Source: Rhizobiaceae bacterium (GTDB taxonomy: Bacteria; Pseudomonadota; Alphaproteobacteria; Rhizobiales; Rhizobiaceae). Taken from it: a stretch of 6,549 nucleotides of DNA. The notes beneath the pieces are model-generated. The model saw only the letters and a program-made list of their open reading frames with translations. It did no database searches and was not told the DNA's origin. Shown in pieces: positions 5,552 through 6,549 of the stretch. The position numbers and the translations under genes are program-made. Position 1 is the first letter of the stretch. Each line of letters starts with the position of its first letter. The stretch is taken from contig JAJFMR010000458.1 of the NCBI GenBank assembly GCA_020696915.1, forward strand, positions 1-6,549, given 5' to 3'.

Positions 5552-6549
5552 ATGACGGACGCGCAGCCCACGACGGACGACGCCGCGACCGACGGCCGCG
5601 CCGCGCCGCCGGCGGCTTCGATGCCGGCCGCCCTTGCCACGCCGGCTGTTGCCATCGCGTCGATCGTCTCGTCGATGTCGCTGGCGGCGGTCGGCAACGG
5701 GCTGATGTTCGCCTACATCCCGGTCAAGCTCGGCGCCGAGGGTTATCCGCCGACCTGGGCAGGCGGCATCCTCACCGGCCTTTCGGCGGGCGGCATCGCC
5801 GGCTGCCTGCTGACCGGGGCACTCCTGCGTCGGGTAGGTCATGCCCGCGCCCATATGATCCTGTCGGCGTTGATCGTGCTTTCCAACGCTGCGGTCGGCG
5901 CCGGGATGTACCCGGTGCTGTGGATCGCTGCGCGGGCGCTCTACGGCTTCGCGATCTGCGCCATGTTCATCGTCGCCCAGAGCTGGCTCAACGATGCCGT
6001 TGCGAATTCGGTGCGCGGGCGCGTCATGGCCGTGTTCTATGTGGGTTACATCGCCGGTCTCGGCGTCGGCTCCTTCCTGCTCGGCCTGCTCGACATCTCG
6101 CGAGCCGAAGCACCGCTGGTCGGCATCGCCTTCACGGCCCTGTCGATCCTGCCGGTCGGCATGAGCCGGCTTGCCCAGCCGCCGCCTCCCGAGGGCGCCT
6201 CCATCGCCTTCCGCCGCGCCTGGCAGATCTCTCCGGTCGGCATCGCCGGCATGCTGGCGGTCGGCGGCCTGTCGATGATGATCGCCGGCTTCGCGCCGAT
6301 CCACGCCACGGCAAAGGGCTACAGCCAGCAGGAAGTGGCCATGCTGCTCTTTGCGATGCCCATCGGCACGCTCATCTTCCAGATCCCGTTCGGCTGGATT
6401 TCCGACCGCACCGACCGACGCTACGTGCTGATTGCGGCTTCGCTCCTGGTGGCGCTTGCCGGGTTGGCCGCAAGCCGCTTCGACGGCGCCGCTCTGGCCA
6501 CCATCATCGTCATCTATGTCGTGTGGAGCGGCGCCTCCGAATCGATCTA
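5552..6549 (+). CDS. MFS transporter, YcaD-like (partial, runs off right edge)
   Basis: The first 332 residues of a major facilitator superfamily inner-membrane transporter; no stop before the window ends. After a polar, Ala/Pro-rich cytoplasmic tail (1-32) there are about ten hydrophobic segments, roughly at 33-58, 69-92, 100-118, 121-143, 157-180, 186-205, 228-250, 260-281, 291-308 and 312-327. The loop after segment 2 has a motif-A-like GALLRRVGHAR (89-99), and the matching loop in the second half reads GWISDRTDRR (281-290), a clear motif A repeat. SWLNDAVANSVRGRVMAVF (144-162) is typical of the YcaD-like subgroup seen in rhizobia. Substrate is unknown; export of small molecules is a guess. 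About two more helices should follow beyond the edge. An in-frame ATG at 5501 would add 17 residues and has GGGGG 8 bases upstream. I prefer 5552 because the GC third-position bias becomes strong only after it. Confidence 0.85.
   Translation, partial: MTDAQPTTDDAATDGRAAPPAASMPAALATPAVAIASIVSSMSLAAVGNGLMFAYIPVKLGAEGYPPTWAGGILTGLSAGGIAGCLLTGALLRRVGHARAHMILSALIVLSNAAVGAGMYPVLWIAARALYGFAICAMFIVAQSWLNDAVANSVRGRVMAVFYVGYIAGLGVGSFLLGLLDISRAEAPLVGIAFTALSILPVGMSRLAQPPPPEGASIAFRRAWQISPVGIAGMLAVGGLSMMIAGFAPIHATAKGYSQQEVAMLLFAMPIGTLIFQIPFGWISDRTDRRYVLIAASLLVALAGLAASRFDGAALATIIVIYVVWSGASESI

Noticed and set aside
5312..6304. 330-codon open frame on the minus strand
   Set aside because: It is antisense to the nadD tail and the MFS gene. 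The charged, repetitive Arg/Asp/His-rich translation is typical of a shadow frame, while the plus strand gives clear transmembrane helices and MFS motifs.

Overview
The window looks like chromosomal DNA of an alphaproteobacterium in the order Hyphomicrobiales (Rhizobiales), most like the Mesorhizobium/Nitratireductor/Aminobacter group (Phyllobacteriaceae). The reasons are the high GC with strong GC3 bias, the partial gene order obgE-proB-proA-nadD, and protein features such as the SQVD G4 motif of ObgE and a rhizobial-type NadD. The taxon is inferred from remembered protein families, not from a search.

Layout, left to right. Positions 1-288 hold no gene I can support, only a terminator-like hairpin at the left edge and a second hairpin just before the first gene. 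Then come a glutathione S-transferase-like gene (289-921, +) and a decayed minus-strand piece of an endonuclease/exonuclease/phosphatase (EEP) family gene (about 955-1250). These are followed by a tight plus-strand cluster: obgE (1336-2358), proB (2342-3454) and proA (3438-4724). After a 133-base spacer carrying a perfect 16-bp palindrome and a 15-bp tandem repeat comes nadD (4858-5435), which is broken. A hairpin that could end the cluster follows. A major facilitator superfamily (MFS) transporter starts near 5552 and runs off the right edge.

How the genes relate. ObgE is a ribosome-associated GTPase. ProB and ProA carry out the first two committed steps of proline synthesis. NadD makes nicotinate adenine dinucleotide for NAD synthesis. 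They are co-directional, and obgE/proB and proB/proA each overlap by 17 bases, which suggests co-transcription and translational coupling. The GST and MFS genes look like ordinary accessory genes unrelated to the cluster.

The unusual point is damage. proB lacks the N-terminal strand and loop with the ATP-binding lysine. nadD has lost about 17-19 codons around its GxDxL...W motif and changes frame there. The EEP fragment is frameshifted and truncated. The usual rhizobial neighbours after nadD (rsfS, rlmH) are absent. I see no sign of a novel system. The locus is a familiar housekeeping cluster with several deletion-type lesions, which may reflect a decaying or duplicate copy, or an assembly or consensus problem.
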